DNA of 64,000 bases from CAUYUA01 sp963575675 (GCA_963575675.1 CAUYUA010000011.1:1-64000); one strand, 5' to 3'. Shown: positions 25,976-34,972, numbered from the stretch's first letter. Translations and numbers: made by a program. The notes: generated by a model not told the origin, from the letters alone.

Positions 25976-26792
25976 CTAACGGATACTCTCCAAAGCCTGA
26001 AGCAATTCCCTTTCTGCGCGCGCAACACTGTCAAGATTATGATCCCGATCCGACGCATCACTGGAAGCAGAAGAGCCCCCTCCCCCAGAACGTCGCTCCA
26101 AAGTCTCCGATCGAGACGACAATTCCTCTCTTTCATGCCCCATAGCAGCGCCAAGCGTCGGTTCAATCGTCGACGAACGCTTACCAACGCTAGGACTTTC
26201 TTCCAACCGCCCCCCTTCCAACCGAGCGCCCCCCCCCCAAAGACGCTTCAGAAGACTGAGTAGAGGCACGCATAGCCTCTCGCACCACATCGCGCATACT
26301 TTCGATCCGAGCCTCCGTCACAACACGCGGCTCTGACGAAGGACGCGAACGAACAAGTTTCTCGGTTCGAACCGGCTCCGACCGCAACGCCTCTTGCCTC
26401 AAGGACTCGCCCCGCCCCTCGTTCCGCACTCCCCCGCCGCCACGCAAAGCAGAAGAACGCGATGGACGCTCCACTCCCGGAATATTCTCTAGACGCGCCA
26501 CCAAAGACTCGGCGCTATCAATCAAAAACCGGAATTCATCGCGTAACGAAATCGCCCGCTCAATATTCTTCTGCAACACCTCGCCCGATTCAGTCGCGGC
26601 GCGCTTCATTCCCTTCACACCAGCGTCGGCCTGACTCGTAGCTTCTGTAAAACGCTTGATCAAACCTTCCATTTCGGCGCGGCTTTCGCGCAAGCGCGTA
26701 AGCTGGCGGTTTAAGATAACAGCGTAGACAATGGTTGTGATCAGCAACCCCGCGATCACCAAATCCAACAAGATCGAAAATATTCCCGACAT
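25976..26792 (-). CDS. DUF6468 flagellar-operon protein, frame broken at a G10 tract
   Basis: The N-terminus is one TM helix (MSGIFSILLDLVIAGLLITT) and then a coiled coil (LTRLRESRAEMEGLIKRFTE), as in DUF6468 proteins of alphaproteobacterial flagellar operons. The ATG overlaps the fliM stop (TGATG). On the minus strand a run of ten G (26229-26238) shifts the frame: as written, the protein ends at 26190 with VGRGAVGRKS. With nine G it continues 85 more codons to 25976, ending with a helical RAERELLQALESIR that I recognise as the usual family terminus. The full product would be about 271 residues. The tract could allow phase variation, or it could be a base-calling error. Confidence 0.78.
26229..26238. 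repeat. Homopolymer C10 (G10 on coding strand)
   Basis: Ten consecutive C on the plus strand, inside the DUF6468 gene. Its length decides the reading frame of the C-terminal third: nine or twelve G would be in frame, ten is not. A second run of six lies nearby at 26210-26215. Confidence 0.85.
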
Positions 26793-27871
26793 CAGCGTTG
26801 CAGCTCCTGTTTCGGGATTTCTCGATCGATACGCACGGCAATGTTTCCGCCTTTGCGCCCCATGCGTCCCTGAAACATGGGAACATCGCCGCATCGCAAC
26901 TCAATAATTCCGTCCGTAGGCGTATTGAGCATAATGCGACTTCCGACCTTCCAATTCAGAACTTCATAAAGAGAGAATGTTAATTCATCAAGAACGGCGC
27001 TGAGATCAACATGGGTCACCAACAGTTCAGTGGCTAAGTGAGTTTCCCAAATCGAGTCACGACCGAACTTTTCACCCATAAACATTTGCAACAACAACTC
27101 ACGAACGGGTTCGAGAGTCGCATAAGGAATCATCAATTCTAACCGCCCGCCACGATCTTCCATATCGATGCGCAGCTTCACCAAGACGGCGGCGTTGGCT
27201 GGACGCGCGATCGTGGCGAAACGCGGATTTGTCTCCAACCGATCAAAGCGAAACGTCACCGGCGATAACGGATCAAAGGCCGCAGACAAGTCGCTGAGCA
27301 CGACATGAACCATGCGCTCGACCAAGTTTCGCTCAATGGTCGTGTAGGGTCGCCCTTCGATTCGCATCGCCGCAGTGCCGCGTCGCCCTCCGAGCAACAC
27401 GTCGACAATCGAATAGATCAAAGCGCTATCGACCACCATCAACCCGTAATTGTCCCATTCCTCGGCTTTAAAGACCGACAACATTGCAGGCAAAGGAATA
27501 GAATTAAGATAATCGCCGAAACGCACCGAGGAAATCTGATCCAAACTGACTTCGACGTTATCGGAGGTGAAATTACGCAAACTGGTGGACATCATACGCA
27601 CGAGGCGGTCGAAGACCACCTCCAACATCGGCAAGCGTTCGTAGTTAACCAGAGCGCTGTTGACCAGCGCCATAATGCCGGAGTTGTCGCCGTCGCCGCT
27701 ACCGTCTTGATCGAACCCGAGCAAACTGTCGATTTCGTCTTGATTCAGAACGCGAGTGGCTCCACCTGTGCCGACACCGGCCCCTCCGTCGTCACTGCCC
27801 CCGTCTTCCGCCAACGCCGCCCATTCAGCGGCCAACCGTTCTTCTTCGCTCAACTCACTGGGCACGCTCAT
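26792..27871 (-). CDS. fliM: Flagellar motor switch protein FliM
   Basis: FliM is the C-ring protein that binds CheY-P and controls rotation direction. The 359-residue product carries the CheY-binding motif LNQDEIDSLLGF after an acidic, Gly-rich N-terminal extension of about 40 residues. The middle domain includes VFDRLVRMMSTSLRNF and GLMVVDSALIYSIVDVLLGG, and the C-terminal SpoA domain includes VGSRIMLNTPTDGIIELRCG. The start overlaps the small upstream ORF by four bases (ATGA), and the stop overlaps the next gene (TGATG). Confidence 0.96.
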   Translation of the reverse strand: MSVPSELSEEERLAAEWAALAEDGGSDDGGAGVGTGGATRVLNQDEIDSLLGFDQDGSGDGDNSGIMALVNSALVNYERLPMLEVVFDRLVRMMSTSLRNFTSDNVEVSLDQISSVRFGDYLNSIPLPAMLSVFKAEEWDNYGLMVVDSALIYSIVDVLLGGRRGTAAMRIEGRPYTTIERNLVERMVHVVLSDLSAAFDPLSPVTFRFDRLETNPRFATIARPANAAVLVKLRIDMEDRGGRLELMIPYATLEPVRELLLQMFMGEKFGRDSIWETHLATELLVTHVDLSAVLDELTFSLYEVLNWKVGSRIMLNTPTDGIIELRCGDVPMFQGRMGRKGGNIAVRIDREIPKQELQR

Positions 27872-28110
27872 AGCCGTTCCTCCACCGCAACCGAAGGTGG
27901 TTTTCTTATACTCTGTCTTTCGATAACCGCCCGTCTTTCGACGACATTCTTCATCCCCAAGACTTGTCTTCCGCTTTGAGCGACCGCAAAGGCCCGCACG
28001 TCATGCAGCAAGGAGAACGGCGTCATAGGAACGAACAAGCACGCGCCGACCGCCACGCAATCGGTGAAAACGCGACGCATGACATCCCTTGGCGTGAACA
28101 ATATCGACAT
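27868..28110 (-). CDS. Small coupled ORF between fliL and fliM
   Basis: An 80-codon frame begins 3 bases after the fliL stop and ends with a 4-base ATGA overlap with fliM. This is exactly the spacing of a translationally coupled gene. The product (MSILFTPRDVMRRVFTDCVA... ending VAVEERL) has a hydrophobic stretch GACLFVPMTPFSLL and is otherwise basic. No family was recognised. The gene arrangement, rather than sequence similarity, supports it. Confidence 0.55.
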   Translation of the reverse strand: MSILFTPRDVMRRVFTDCVAVGACLFVPMTPFSLLHDVRAFAVAQSGRQVLGMKNVVERRAVIERQSIRKPPSVAVEERL

Positions 28111-28113
28111 ACT

Positions 28114-28632
28114 TTACTGCACCAACATCTCTTTGAACAAAACATCTTTGATCTTCACCGGCTGAGCGGCCAAAGTGACGCGAGTCAGCAATTCCTCGCG
28201 CAATCGATACATGCCGGCGGAGCCTCGCAAATCCTCCATACGAAGTTCACGCAAATAAACTTGGAAATTATCGACGATGCGCGGCATGATTTTGTCGAGT
28301 TCGGCTTTATCGCCTTCTTTCGCCAGTTGCAATGAGATCGTGATTTTCAGAAATGTCGGACGCCGCCCGTTGGTGTTCAAATTGACCAACATCTCCGGCA
28401 CGTCATAGAAGATGATCGCTCCGGGTTTTTCCGGCTCCGGCAGGGGCGCTTCTTCCATAACCGGCGTTTTTTTCTTGGAATCAAGAACGCCGCTGAACAA
28501 GACGCCCGCCGCAGCGAGAACCAGCAGCAGCAAAGGCAAAATGATATACAAAACCAATTTTTTGCCGCTGAAACGCTTACGCGGCAGGGAATCCTGGTCT
28601 ACGCTGTCGGAATCGAAATCCTGCGCGGTCAT
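28114..28632 (-). CDS. fliL: Flagellar basal body-associated protein FliL
   Basis: FliL is an inner-membrane protein around the stator that supports motor torque. The product of about 172 residues has a cytoplasmic N-terminus (MTAQDFDSDSVDQDSLPRKR), one TM helix (LVLYIILPLLLLVLAAAGVL) and a periplasmic stomatin-like domain (FYDVPEMLVNLNTNGRRPTF, then LKITISLQL). It ends LFKEMLVQ. The start at 28632 is chosen for family-like length; 28698 is possible. It heads the fliL-fliM operon. Confidence 0.92.
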   Translation of the reverse strand: MTAQDFDSDSVDQDSLPRKRFSGKKLVLYIILPLLLLVLAAAGVLFSGVLDSKKKTPVMEEAPLPEPEKPGAIIFYDVPEMLVNLNTNGRRPTFLKITISLQLAKEGDKAELDKIMPRIVDNFQVYLRELRMEDLRGSAGMYRLREELLTRVTLAAQPVKIKDVLFKEMLVQ

Positions 28633-28862
28633 CGGGCCATCACGAAGTAGGCGTTGCGATAAAGTCTCCTCAGCCCTGCCGAGCCGAAGAAACGGCAAGA
28701 GACGCGTTTTGAAGGAGAGCCCATCGGAGTTCCGACGCTTGCGCCCTCTTAATTCAACGCGGACGCATTTTAGCAGAGCCCACGCTGCAAATCACGCATG
28801 CTCATCGCGCGGCGCGCAAAGATCAGAGAACGACCGGCGAGTCACATCGAAGTCACGAAAAA

Positions 28863-28880
28863 AAGCGACCATTTTGCCAC
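28863..28880 (-). promoter_or_regulatory. Sigma-54-like promoter for the fliL operon
   Basis: On the minus strand GTGGCAAAATGGTCGCTT carries GG and GC separated by 10 bases, the sigma-54 spacing, with a good TGGCA and a weaker -12 element (TCGC). It lies about 230 bases upstream of fliL. Confidence 0.45.
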
Positions 28881-29117
28881 ATTCTCAACCATACCACGCC
28901 GCGTCGTCGCAACCACCGAATATGCGGCGTGATGCGCGGCGATTTTGGTGATAAAATTGCCGCGCCATCTCCTTTCCCCAGCGGAAGAAAATGCCGAGCG
29001 ACTCGTAAGAAAACCAAAACCGGCGCCCATAGAAAACCTCCGCCGCAAACCGCAAAGCTTCCATTAAGCTCTTGTTTTTTCAACTAAAAAACGCTTTTAT
29101 TCCTCAGGATATCCATA

Positions 29118-29135
29118 TTGGCGCGCAAACTGCAT
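29118..29135 (+). promoter_or_regulatory. Sigma-54-like promoter for the flgF operon
   Basis: TTGGCGCGCAAACTGCAT matches the consensus TTGGCACG-N4-TTGCAT at nearly all positions, with GG and GC 10 bases apart. It faces flgF, which begins about 310 bases downstream. Sigma-54 control of middle flagellar genes is common in this class. Confidence 0.6.
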
Positions 29136-29446
29136 CATGTTTCCGGGAGACTTTTTTTGGGAACTTCACAGGAGACTTCAACAGAGCCGACGGATCACCC
29201 GAGAGCCAAAACCGAAAGAAAGTTTGCGAAAAGACGTCTGCGCCGCCCCGTTCAATACGGTTCAGCCGAATCCGTTCGTCAGGTAAACTTCTCTTTATTG
29301 GTGACTCCGCGCCAAAGAAGCCATGACGCCCCAAAAGCTGATCAAGACGAAAAATTGACCACATCTAAGAAAAGCTGATTGCAGCTTTTCAAAAAAACAG
29401 ACAACCTTACGACTCAACCAATTGATCAAGACCTGGTGAGGATCCG

Positions 29447-30178
29447 ATGGAAACGCCGAGCTACATCGCCTTGTCGCGCCAAATGACCCTTCAGCGGCAA
29501 ATGGATGTGATCGCGAACAACATCGCGAACATGAACACCGGCGGTTTCAAACAAGAGCGCACCTTGTTCAGCGAGTATCTTAAGAAACCCGCTATTCAAG
29601 AGCAGACCTCGCTGGTCCAAGATCGCGGCACATATCGCGACCTTTCCGGCGGCGCGCTAACCGCCACAGGAAACAACCTCGACATCGGTCTCAACGGCCC
29701 GGGGTACATAACAGTCGACACCGTCAATGGTCCACGCTACACGCGCGGCGGGCGACTCCAACTTAATCAGCAACGCCAAATCACCGACGCAAACGGCTTG
29801 CCGATTTTAGGGACAAATAATCAACCAATCTCGGTTCCGGCGTCCGCCGGACAAATCATCATCGATACGCACGGATCAGTCACCACAAACATCAACCCCA
29901 AAGAGCCTATCGGGCAATTCAAAATCGTGCGGTTCGATCAAGAACAACGCATGATTTCCATAGGCAACGGCATGTACACCACCGAAGAACAGCCAAAGCC
30001 CGCTGGCGCCGAAACAATAGTCCAACAAGGCGTTTTGGAAGAATCCAACGTCAAACCAATCATCGAAATGACTTCAATGATCGAAGTCGCGAGGCAGTAC
30101 CAACAAAATCAGAAACTCATCGAAAGTGAACATGAGCGTGTGCGCGGCGCAATCAGTCGTTTGGGCCGCACAACGTAG
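29447..30178 (+). CDS. flgF: Flagellar proximal rod protein FlgF
   Basis: FlgF is a rod subunit in the periplasm. The 243-residue protein has the rod N-terminal motif QMDVIANNIANMNTGGFKQE, the middle FlgE/F/G-like region (NNLDIGLNGPGYITVDTVNG) and the C-terminal heptad segment MIEVARQYQQNQKLIESE. GAGGA lies upstream of the ATG. It opens the operon flgF-flgG-flgA-flgH; a gap of about 150 bases follows before flgG. Confidence 0.95.
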   Translation: METPSYIALSRQMTLQRQMDVIANNIANMNTGGFKQERTLFSEYLKKPAIQEQTSLVQDRGTYRDLSGGALTATGNNLDIGLNGPGYITVDTVNGPRYTRGGRLQLNQQRQITDANGLPILGTNNQPISVPASAGQIIIDTHGSVTTNINPKEPIGQFKIVRFDQEQRMISIGNGMYTTEEQPKPAGAETIVQQGVLEESNVKPIIEMTSMIEVARQYQQNQKLIESEHERVRGAISRLGRTT

Positions 30179-30330
30179 ATTTTTTGGCTTAAACGCCGCC
30201 TTGTATTGTTGAGGCGCATTGCTTGCAGCCCTCTCCCCGATCAAGACGCCGTCGGCGTTCCCGCCGTTAAGGCATTAAAAAAACCCAAAAAGGCGTTCGC
30301 AACAAAAAACGCCCTCCAAGGAGAAGTATC

Positions 30331-31116
30331 ATGCGCAGCCTCGCGATCGGCGCGACCGGAATGCTCGCCCAGCAGCTCAATGTCGAAACCATTTCCAACA
30401 ACATCGCCAACTCCAGCACAACCGGATTTAAGCGTCAGCGCGCAGAATTCCAAGACCTCCTGTATCAGAACATGCGTCGCGTCGGCTCGACCTCCTCCGA
30501 CGCCGGCACCATCGTTCCCTCGGGCATTCAGCTCGGCGCAGGCGTGCGTTCAGCCGCGATTTACCGCATTAATGAACAAGGCAACATCACCGTCACCGAC
30601 AACAAGCTTGATTTGGCGATCAACGGCTACGGTTACTTCCAGATCAAATTGCCTTCAGGCGAAATCGGCTACACGCGCGCCGGTTCATTCCAGCTCAACG
30701 CGCAGGGCGTGATCGTCACCGCCGACGGCTATCAGCTTGAACCCGGCATAACTATTCCGCAAAACACTATTGATATTTCAGTCAGCCCTTCCGGTTCGGT
30801 CGAAGCCAAACTCGACGGCCAACCGACCCCTCAAAAGGTGGGGCAACTTGACCTCGCCACCTTCCCCAACGAGCCCGGCTTGGAAGCGATCGGCAACAAC
30901 ATTTATTTGCAGACTCCCGCTTCCGGAGACCCTGTCACCGGCTCTCCACAGTCTCCCGGTTTCGGAAAAATTATCCAAGGCGCTCTGGAAACCTCCAACG
31001 TCAACATCGTTCAAGAAATCACGACCCTCATCACCGCCCAACGCGCTTATGAGATGAACTCTAAGGTGATCAAAACCACCGATGAAATGATGCAGACCGC
31101 CAGCCAAATGAAGTAA
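30331..31116 (+). CDS. flgG: Flagellar distal rod protein FlgG
   Basis: FlgG forms the distal rod that passes through the P and L rings. The 261-residue length is standard. It begins MRSLAIGATGMLAQQLNVET, followed by ISNNIANSSTTGFKRQRAEF. The FlgG-specific TDNKLDLAINGYGYFQIKLP and the C-terminal TLITAQRAYEMNSKVIKTTD, then EMMQTASQMK, are all canonical. AAGGAGAAG precedes the start. Confidence 0.98.
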   Translation: MRSLAIGATGMLAQQLNVETISNNIANSSTTGFKRQRAEFQDLLYQNMRRVGSTSSDAGTIVPSGIQLGAGVRSAAIYRINEQGNITVTDNKLDLAINGYGYFQIKLPSGEIGYTRAGSFQLNAQGVIVTADGYQLEPGITIPQNTIDISVSPSGSVEAKLDGQPTPQKVGQLDLATFPNEPGLEAIGNNIYLQTPASGDPVTGSPQSPGFGKIIQGALETSNVNIVQEITTLITAQRAYEMNSKVIKTTDEMMQTASQMK

Positions 31117-31361
31117 ACTAACAGGAAACACGATCGCTTCGCCTACTGTCGCCCCGCACGCCGGAAACCTGGCCAAAAACGGGATCAATTGCGGTTCTCG
31201 TTTTTCCCGTTCGGCGTTTTTTGCGGGCGCGGTTCAATATCTAGGTTGGAAAAAACCTCTGGATGGGAAGAATTTGCCGGGACGCGCGCAACAGAAGACG
31301 CCGTGGCGATCGAATCCGTTTCCGTCATCGGGATGGAGCGGGCGAATCATGGGAGTCGATC

Positions 31362-32318
31362 ATGAAAGCGGTCGCGACGCTCTTCTTCATCCCGGTCTCG
31401 ATTTTCCTTATGTCGACCGGCTTTTCCAGTTGGGTTGAAGCAGCGGCGCGACTTAGGCCCGTTGTAACCGTGAACGACGATCGCATTCGAATCGGCGACC
31501 TCTTTGAAGACGCCGGTCCGGCGGCGGATCATGTGGTCGCCCCCGCTCCCGACTTGGGACGAAAGACCATCTTCGAAGCTGAAGTGCTGGCCCGAATCGC
31601 TCGAATAAACCATATTGATTGGCAACCGAGCGGCGGCCTTGACCGCGTCATAATCTCCCGCGCCAGCGTCACCGTTCGGCAAGAAGATATCCGCGACGTT
31701 CTGATCAAGGCGCTGACCAGACAGATTTCAGCTCCACGCATCGATGTTGATTTCGAAACCCACATCGCAGAAATGCAATTTCCATCCGATCAATCGTTAG
31801 ATATTTCCGTGCGCAATTTACGCTACAACGCTCTTCAATCCCGCTTTTCCGCAGAGATTGTGGCGAGCGCCGGCGGGGCGTCCCAAAACATCCCGGTGTC
31901 TGGACGAGCCTATGGTTTGGTGGATGTGCCCGTATCGATACGACGCATCATACCCGGCGAAGTCATCGCCGCCTCCGACTTGGACTACATCCAAGTGCGC
32001 ACGGATCAAATTCCAGGCGACATGGCGATGATGGAAGCTCAACTGGTGGGACAAACCGTGAGACGCGCCGTTCCGGCGCAAACCCCGATCAATCTCCGTG
32101 ACGTTCTTCCGCTTAAGTTGGTAATCAAGGGCGCTATTGTCACCATGGTGCTGCAAACCCCCAATATGTCTCTATCCACTCAGGGTCGCGCCCTTCAAGA
32201 CGGCGCCAAAGGCGACGTCATCCGCGTGATCAACACTCAAAGCAATCGCACGGTCGATGCCGTGGTGACGGGACACAATCAAGTTTCCGTGTCTCGTCCC
32301 AACGCAACGATCAATTAA
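31362..32318 (+). CDS. flgA: Flagellar P-ring assembly chaperone FlgA
   Basis: FlgA is a periplasmic chaperone for P-ring assembly. The 318-residue product has a signal peptide (MKAVATLFFIPVSIFLMSTG) and the SAF domain (VPVSIRRIIPGEVIAASDLD). The C-terminal ChapFlgA region includes GQTVRRAVPAQTPINLRDV, with INTQSNRTVDAVVTGHNQVS near its end. GGGAG lies 7 bases before the ATG at 31362; the longer frame from 31263 has an implausible Arg-rich lead. flgH follows after 11 bases. Confidence 0.93.
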   Translation: MKAVATLFFIPVSIFLMSTGFSSWVEAAARLRPVVTVNDDRIRIGDLFEDAGPAADHVVAPAPDLGRKTIFEAEVLARIARINHIDWQPSGGLDRVIISRASVTVRQEDIRDVLIKALTRQISAPRIDVDFETHIAEMQFPSDQSLDISVRNLRYNALQSRFSAEIVASAGGASQNIPVSGRAYGLVDVPVSIRRIIPGEVIAASDLDYIQVRTDQIPGDMAMMEAQLVGQTVRRAVPAQTPINLRDVLPLKLVIKGAIVTMVLQTPNMSLSTQGRALQDGAKGDVIRVINTQSNRTVDAVVTGHNQVSVSRPNATIN

Positions 32319-32329
32319 GGAGGTCAGCG

Positions 32330-33100
32330 ATGTCCGCGCATTCTGTGTTTCGAAACCTCGTTCTCGGCGCGACCATGTTGACGCTGCCGGCGTGCAATGG
32401 GTTTACGCGCTTATCTGAGGTCGGAAACGGGCCACAACTTTCAAAAATCGAAGATCCTCAGGCCAACCCCGAGTATAAACCGGTCAACCTGCCGATGCCC
32501 CAACCAATGGTTGCCGAACGCAATCCGAATTCGCTTTGGCGCGGCGGCGCACGAGCTTTCTTCAAAGACCAAAGAGCCCAAAGAGTCGGCGATTTAATGA
32601 CGGTGATTGTCAGTGTGCAAGACCAAGCCGTGTTCAAAAACACGTCCAACCGAACTCGCGACAACAGTGAAAATGTCGGCCTTCCCAATATTTTAGGATT
32701 TGAAACCTCCCCAAGCGGTGGAGAAAGCGCTTTGCAGCGGTTTCTAACCGGCGTTGATCCCAGCAAACTGCTGAGCATGGCCGCCACCACCAACAACACA
32801 GGATCGGGATCGATCGTTCGGAACGAAGCCGTCAATCTGCGTGTTGCAGCGATGATCACGCAAGTGTTGCCCAACGGCAATCTGGTAATCCAGGGGCGGC
32901 AAGAAATGCGGGTAAATACAGAGCTGCGTGAATTAACTATTACCGGCGTCATTCGTCCTGAAGACATATTGTCAAATAATAGTATTTCTTACGAGAAGAT
33001 CGCTGAGGCGCGGATATCTTATTCTGGGCGCGGCATCATCTCCGACGTCCAACAGCCGCGTTGGGGTCAACAGTTATTTGATATCGTGGCGCCGTTCTAA
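32330..33100 (+). CDS. flgH: Flagellar L-ring protein FlgH
   Basis: FlgH forms the outer-membrane L ring. The 256-residue lipoprotein has a signal peptide with lipobox LPAC (Cys about residue 22). The conserved SLWRGGARAFFKDQRAQRVG and DLMTVIVSVQD follow, and the C-terminal SYEKIAEARISYSGRGIISD continues to a VQQPRWGQQL region. A GGAGG ribosome site precedes it. It ends the operon here (no flgI follows); a repeat copy begins 18 bases after the stop. Confidence 0.97.
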   Translation: MSAHSVFRNLVLGATMLTLPACNGFTRLSEVGNGPQLSKIEDPQANPEYKPVNLPMPQPMVAERNPNSLWRGGARAFFKDQRAQRVGDLMTVIVSVQDQAVFKNTSNRTRDNSENVGLPNILGFETSPSGGESALQRFLTGVDPSKLLSMAATTNNTGSGSIVRNEAVNLRVAAMITQVLPNGNLVIQGRQEMRVNTELRELTITGVIRPEDILSNNSISYEKIAEARISYSGRGIISDVQQPRWGQQLFDIVAPF

Positions 33101-33117
33101 TCGCGCTCTAAAAAAAC

Positions 33118-33203
33118 GGGTCCAGGAACTGTGTTCCTGGTCGCAGGGGATCATAAGGGGGGCTCGACAGCCCCCCTTATTCGCGAAGCGATCTATCCCT
33201 GGA
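33118..33203 (+). repeat. Dispersed structured repeat, copy 4 (sense to flgH)
   Basis: GGGTCCAGGAACTGTGTTCC, TGGTCGCAGGGGATCATAAG, a GGGGGG/CCCCCC arm whose loop is GCTCGACAG instead of the usual GCGAAAG, then TTATTCGCGAAGCGATC and TCCCTGGA. It starts 18 bases after the flgH stop. Confidence 0.9.
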
Positions 33204-33306
33204 ATCGTTTATTGGTTGGTTTTCTATGTCGGCGCACTAAAGCCCCACAAAAAAAGCCCATCCTGGATTTAATGAACCAAGATGAGCCAACCCAAAAACA
33301 AATAAT

Positions 33307-33396
33307 TCCAGAAGAATTACCGCTTCGCAAATAAGGGGAGCTTTCGCTCCCCTCTTATGATCTCCTACGACTCAGGAACAGAACACCTCTGAACCC
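33307..33396 (-). repeat. Dispersed structured repeat, copy 4b (reverse)
   Basis: The minus strand reads GGGTTCAGAGGTGTTCTGTT, CCTGAGTCGTAGGAGATCAT, AAGAGGGGAGCGAAAGCTCC and TTATTTGCGAAGCGG, ending in TTCTGGAA. It starts 22 bases after the stop of the TPR gene (33418). With copy 4 it fills most of the 317-base convergent gap as an inverted pair. Confidence 0.85.
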
Positions 33397-33417
33397 GTTT
33401 AATTTATTTGCTTGATT

Positions 33418-34521
33418 TCAGTTTTGATTCCCTTTGGCGTCGGCGGGAAGATTCTGAATCGAACCAATGAGATTCTCGGTGTAGATCACCTCTTCCGGCG
33501 CTAAATCCAACGCCATAGCGGTCATTTTCTCCGCCTCTTCTTTTCGGCCGATCGCGCTTAAGACTTCCGCCCAACTCGTGTAAACATCGGCGAATTTAGG
33601 ACTCAGCGAACGAGCTTTTTCAAACTTAACGAACGCCTCATCAAAGCGATTCAGCAAAGCCAAAGAAAATCCCCACTCGCTGTAAGCGGCGGCGACAGTG
33701 TCGACGTTCTCAGGTTGATGAGCGCCAATCTCCACGATTTGCTTAAAGCTTTCGATCGCCTGCGCGTTTTCTCCCTGACGCGCTTGCACCACGGCCCAAT
33801 TCAAACGAGGCGACAAAAACAACGGATCGACCGCCAAGGCTTCTTGAAACTTCTCGACAGCGCTGAGACGGTTGTTTTGCTGATAGAGAACAATGCCCCA
33901 CAGGTTGTAGAGCCACTTAGTGTTTGCGTCCACGGTCTTCTTTCCGAGTTCGCGAACAATGATTTCCAATGTATTGGTGAAATCGCGACGGCGATAATCC
34001 TGACGGAACTGGTAGGCCGCCAAAAGGTAAGGGTCGACCTCTCGCATCACCTCGACGGCGACGGTGCGAATCAACCCGGCAAACTGATCGACATACGCGC
34101 GCTCCGAGATCAGAATGGAGCGACGCTTGGCGTCATACCCGCGCAAAGTCATCTCCAGCTCTTTGCCGTGAGCGACCACCTCGCCGGTGAAAGAGAACGG
34201 GATCAAACCGCCGGTTTCCTGCGCCACGCGAATGATGGGCGTAACCTTCAAGAACTCGCCGAGAACGCCAACGATAGTGCGGTCGTTTTGAAGTCTCAGT
34301 TCGCGCGCCTCGGCCCGCGAACTTGCTTGAAGCTCGATCTCACGCATATTATCGGCCAAACGACCAATAACGACATCGGGCGTATAGCCGGTTTCATCGG
34401 ATAGTTTTTTGGGAACGGCGATTCGATCAATAAACACCGTTTGATGATCCGTCACCACGGCAAAACCGAAGGTCAGGAGCGCCGCAAACAAAGGCACCGT
34501 TAAAAAGCTCAGACTGAACAT
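33418..34521 (-). CDS. TPR-repeat protein with N-terminal membrane anchor
   Basis: A 367-residue protein. One hydrophobic segment at the N-terminus (MFSLSFLTVPLFAALLTFGF) anchors or exports it. A central region of unknown fold follows (about residues 30-170). The C-terminal half consists of TPR helices (WLYNLWGIVLYQQNNRLSAV, AAAYSEWGFSLALLNRFDEA, VYTSWAEVLSAIGRKEEAEK). TPR domains mediate protein contacts; no partner is evident. It converges on flgH across an inverted repeat pair. Confidence 0.72.
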   Translation of the reverse strand: MFSLSFLTVPLFAALLTFGFAVVTDHQTVFIDRIAVPKKLSDETGYTPDVVIGRLADNMREIELQASSRAEARELRLQNDRTIVGVLGEFLKVTPIIRVAQETGGLIPFSFTGEVVAHGKELEMTLRGYDAKRRSILISERAYVDQFAGLIRTVAVEVMREVDPYLLAAYQFRQDYRRRDFTNTLEIIVRELGKKTVDANTKWLYNLWGIVLYQQNNRLSAVEKFQEALAVDPLFLSPRLNWAVVQARQGENAQAIESFKQIVEIGAHQPENVDTVAAAYSEWGFSLALLNRFDEAFVKFEKARSLSPKFADVYTSWAEVLSAIGRKEEAEKMTAMALDLAPEEVIYTENLIGSIQNLPADAKGNQN

Positions 34522-34972
34522 CAGCCCCTCTGCCGGTTGATGTGGAAATGCGCCGGATCATGGATAGAACGCCAGGCGTCGAAACACAAGCCCGTCACAA
34601 TATCGCCATTCGCTACAGACGACCATCGACAAGGCTTTCATTCCGTTCACCAAATCAAAATTCAAATCCTCCCGAACGTCGCTACTTTGGGCGAATCTTT
34701 CGCCAATTGCAACAACACACAATGCACGCATTGTTTTTCCGAAAAACCGAACTCAGTCTGCCCTTCCATTTTTCGGATGAAAATAAAATTTCGACGAAAA
34801 TTAAATCCGATAAGAATTTTGATTGCCATCAAACTTGCAAGTGCGATAGGGATTCCCGTAAGGTCGGGTAGAAGGAATGGAAAAATGGTCTCTGTTTTTC
34901 AGAGGCGTTTTTCGTTCGCGCCCTAAACAAACGTTCGATACTTTATCCGTAATTTTTTAAGAGGAAGAACCT
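34522..34972. other. Divergent intergenic region, TPR/substrate-binding protein
   Basis: 451 bases without a convincing gene; the short frames in it lack ribosome sites. CTCTG-TTTTT-CAGAG followed by GCGTTTTT near 34890-34915 looks like a weak terminator or leader hairpin before the substrate-binding protein gene. Confidence 0.4.

Larger units (their letters stand above)
28633..29446. other. Divergent flagellar control region
   Basis: About 810 bases between the fliL and flgF operons. Two sigma-54-like sites point outward (see separate entries), leaving about 240 bases between them where an activator could bind. A GAAAAGCT-GATTGC-AGCTTTTC hairpin lies at 29369-29390. Short overlapping frames here have no credible ribosome binding site. 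Confidence 0.5.

Noticed and set aside
29104..29378. Two overlapping 86-codon frames between the flagellar operons
   Set aside because: They overlap each other and the sigma-54-like site and have no ribosome site or family features.
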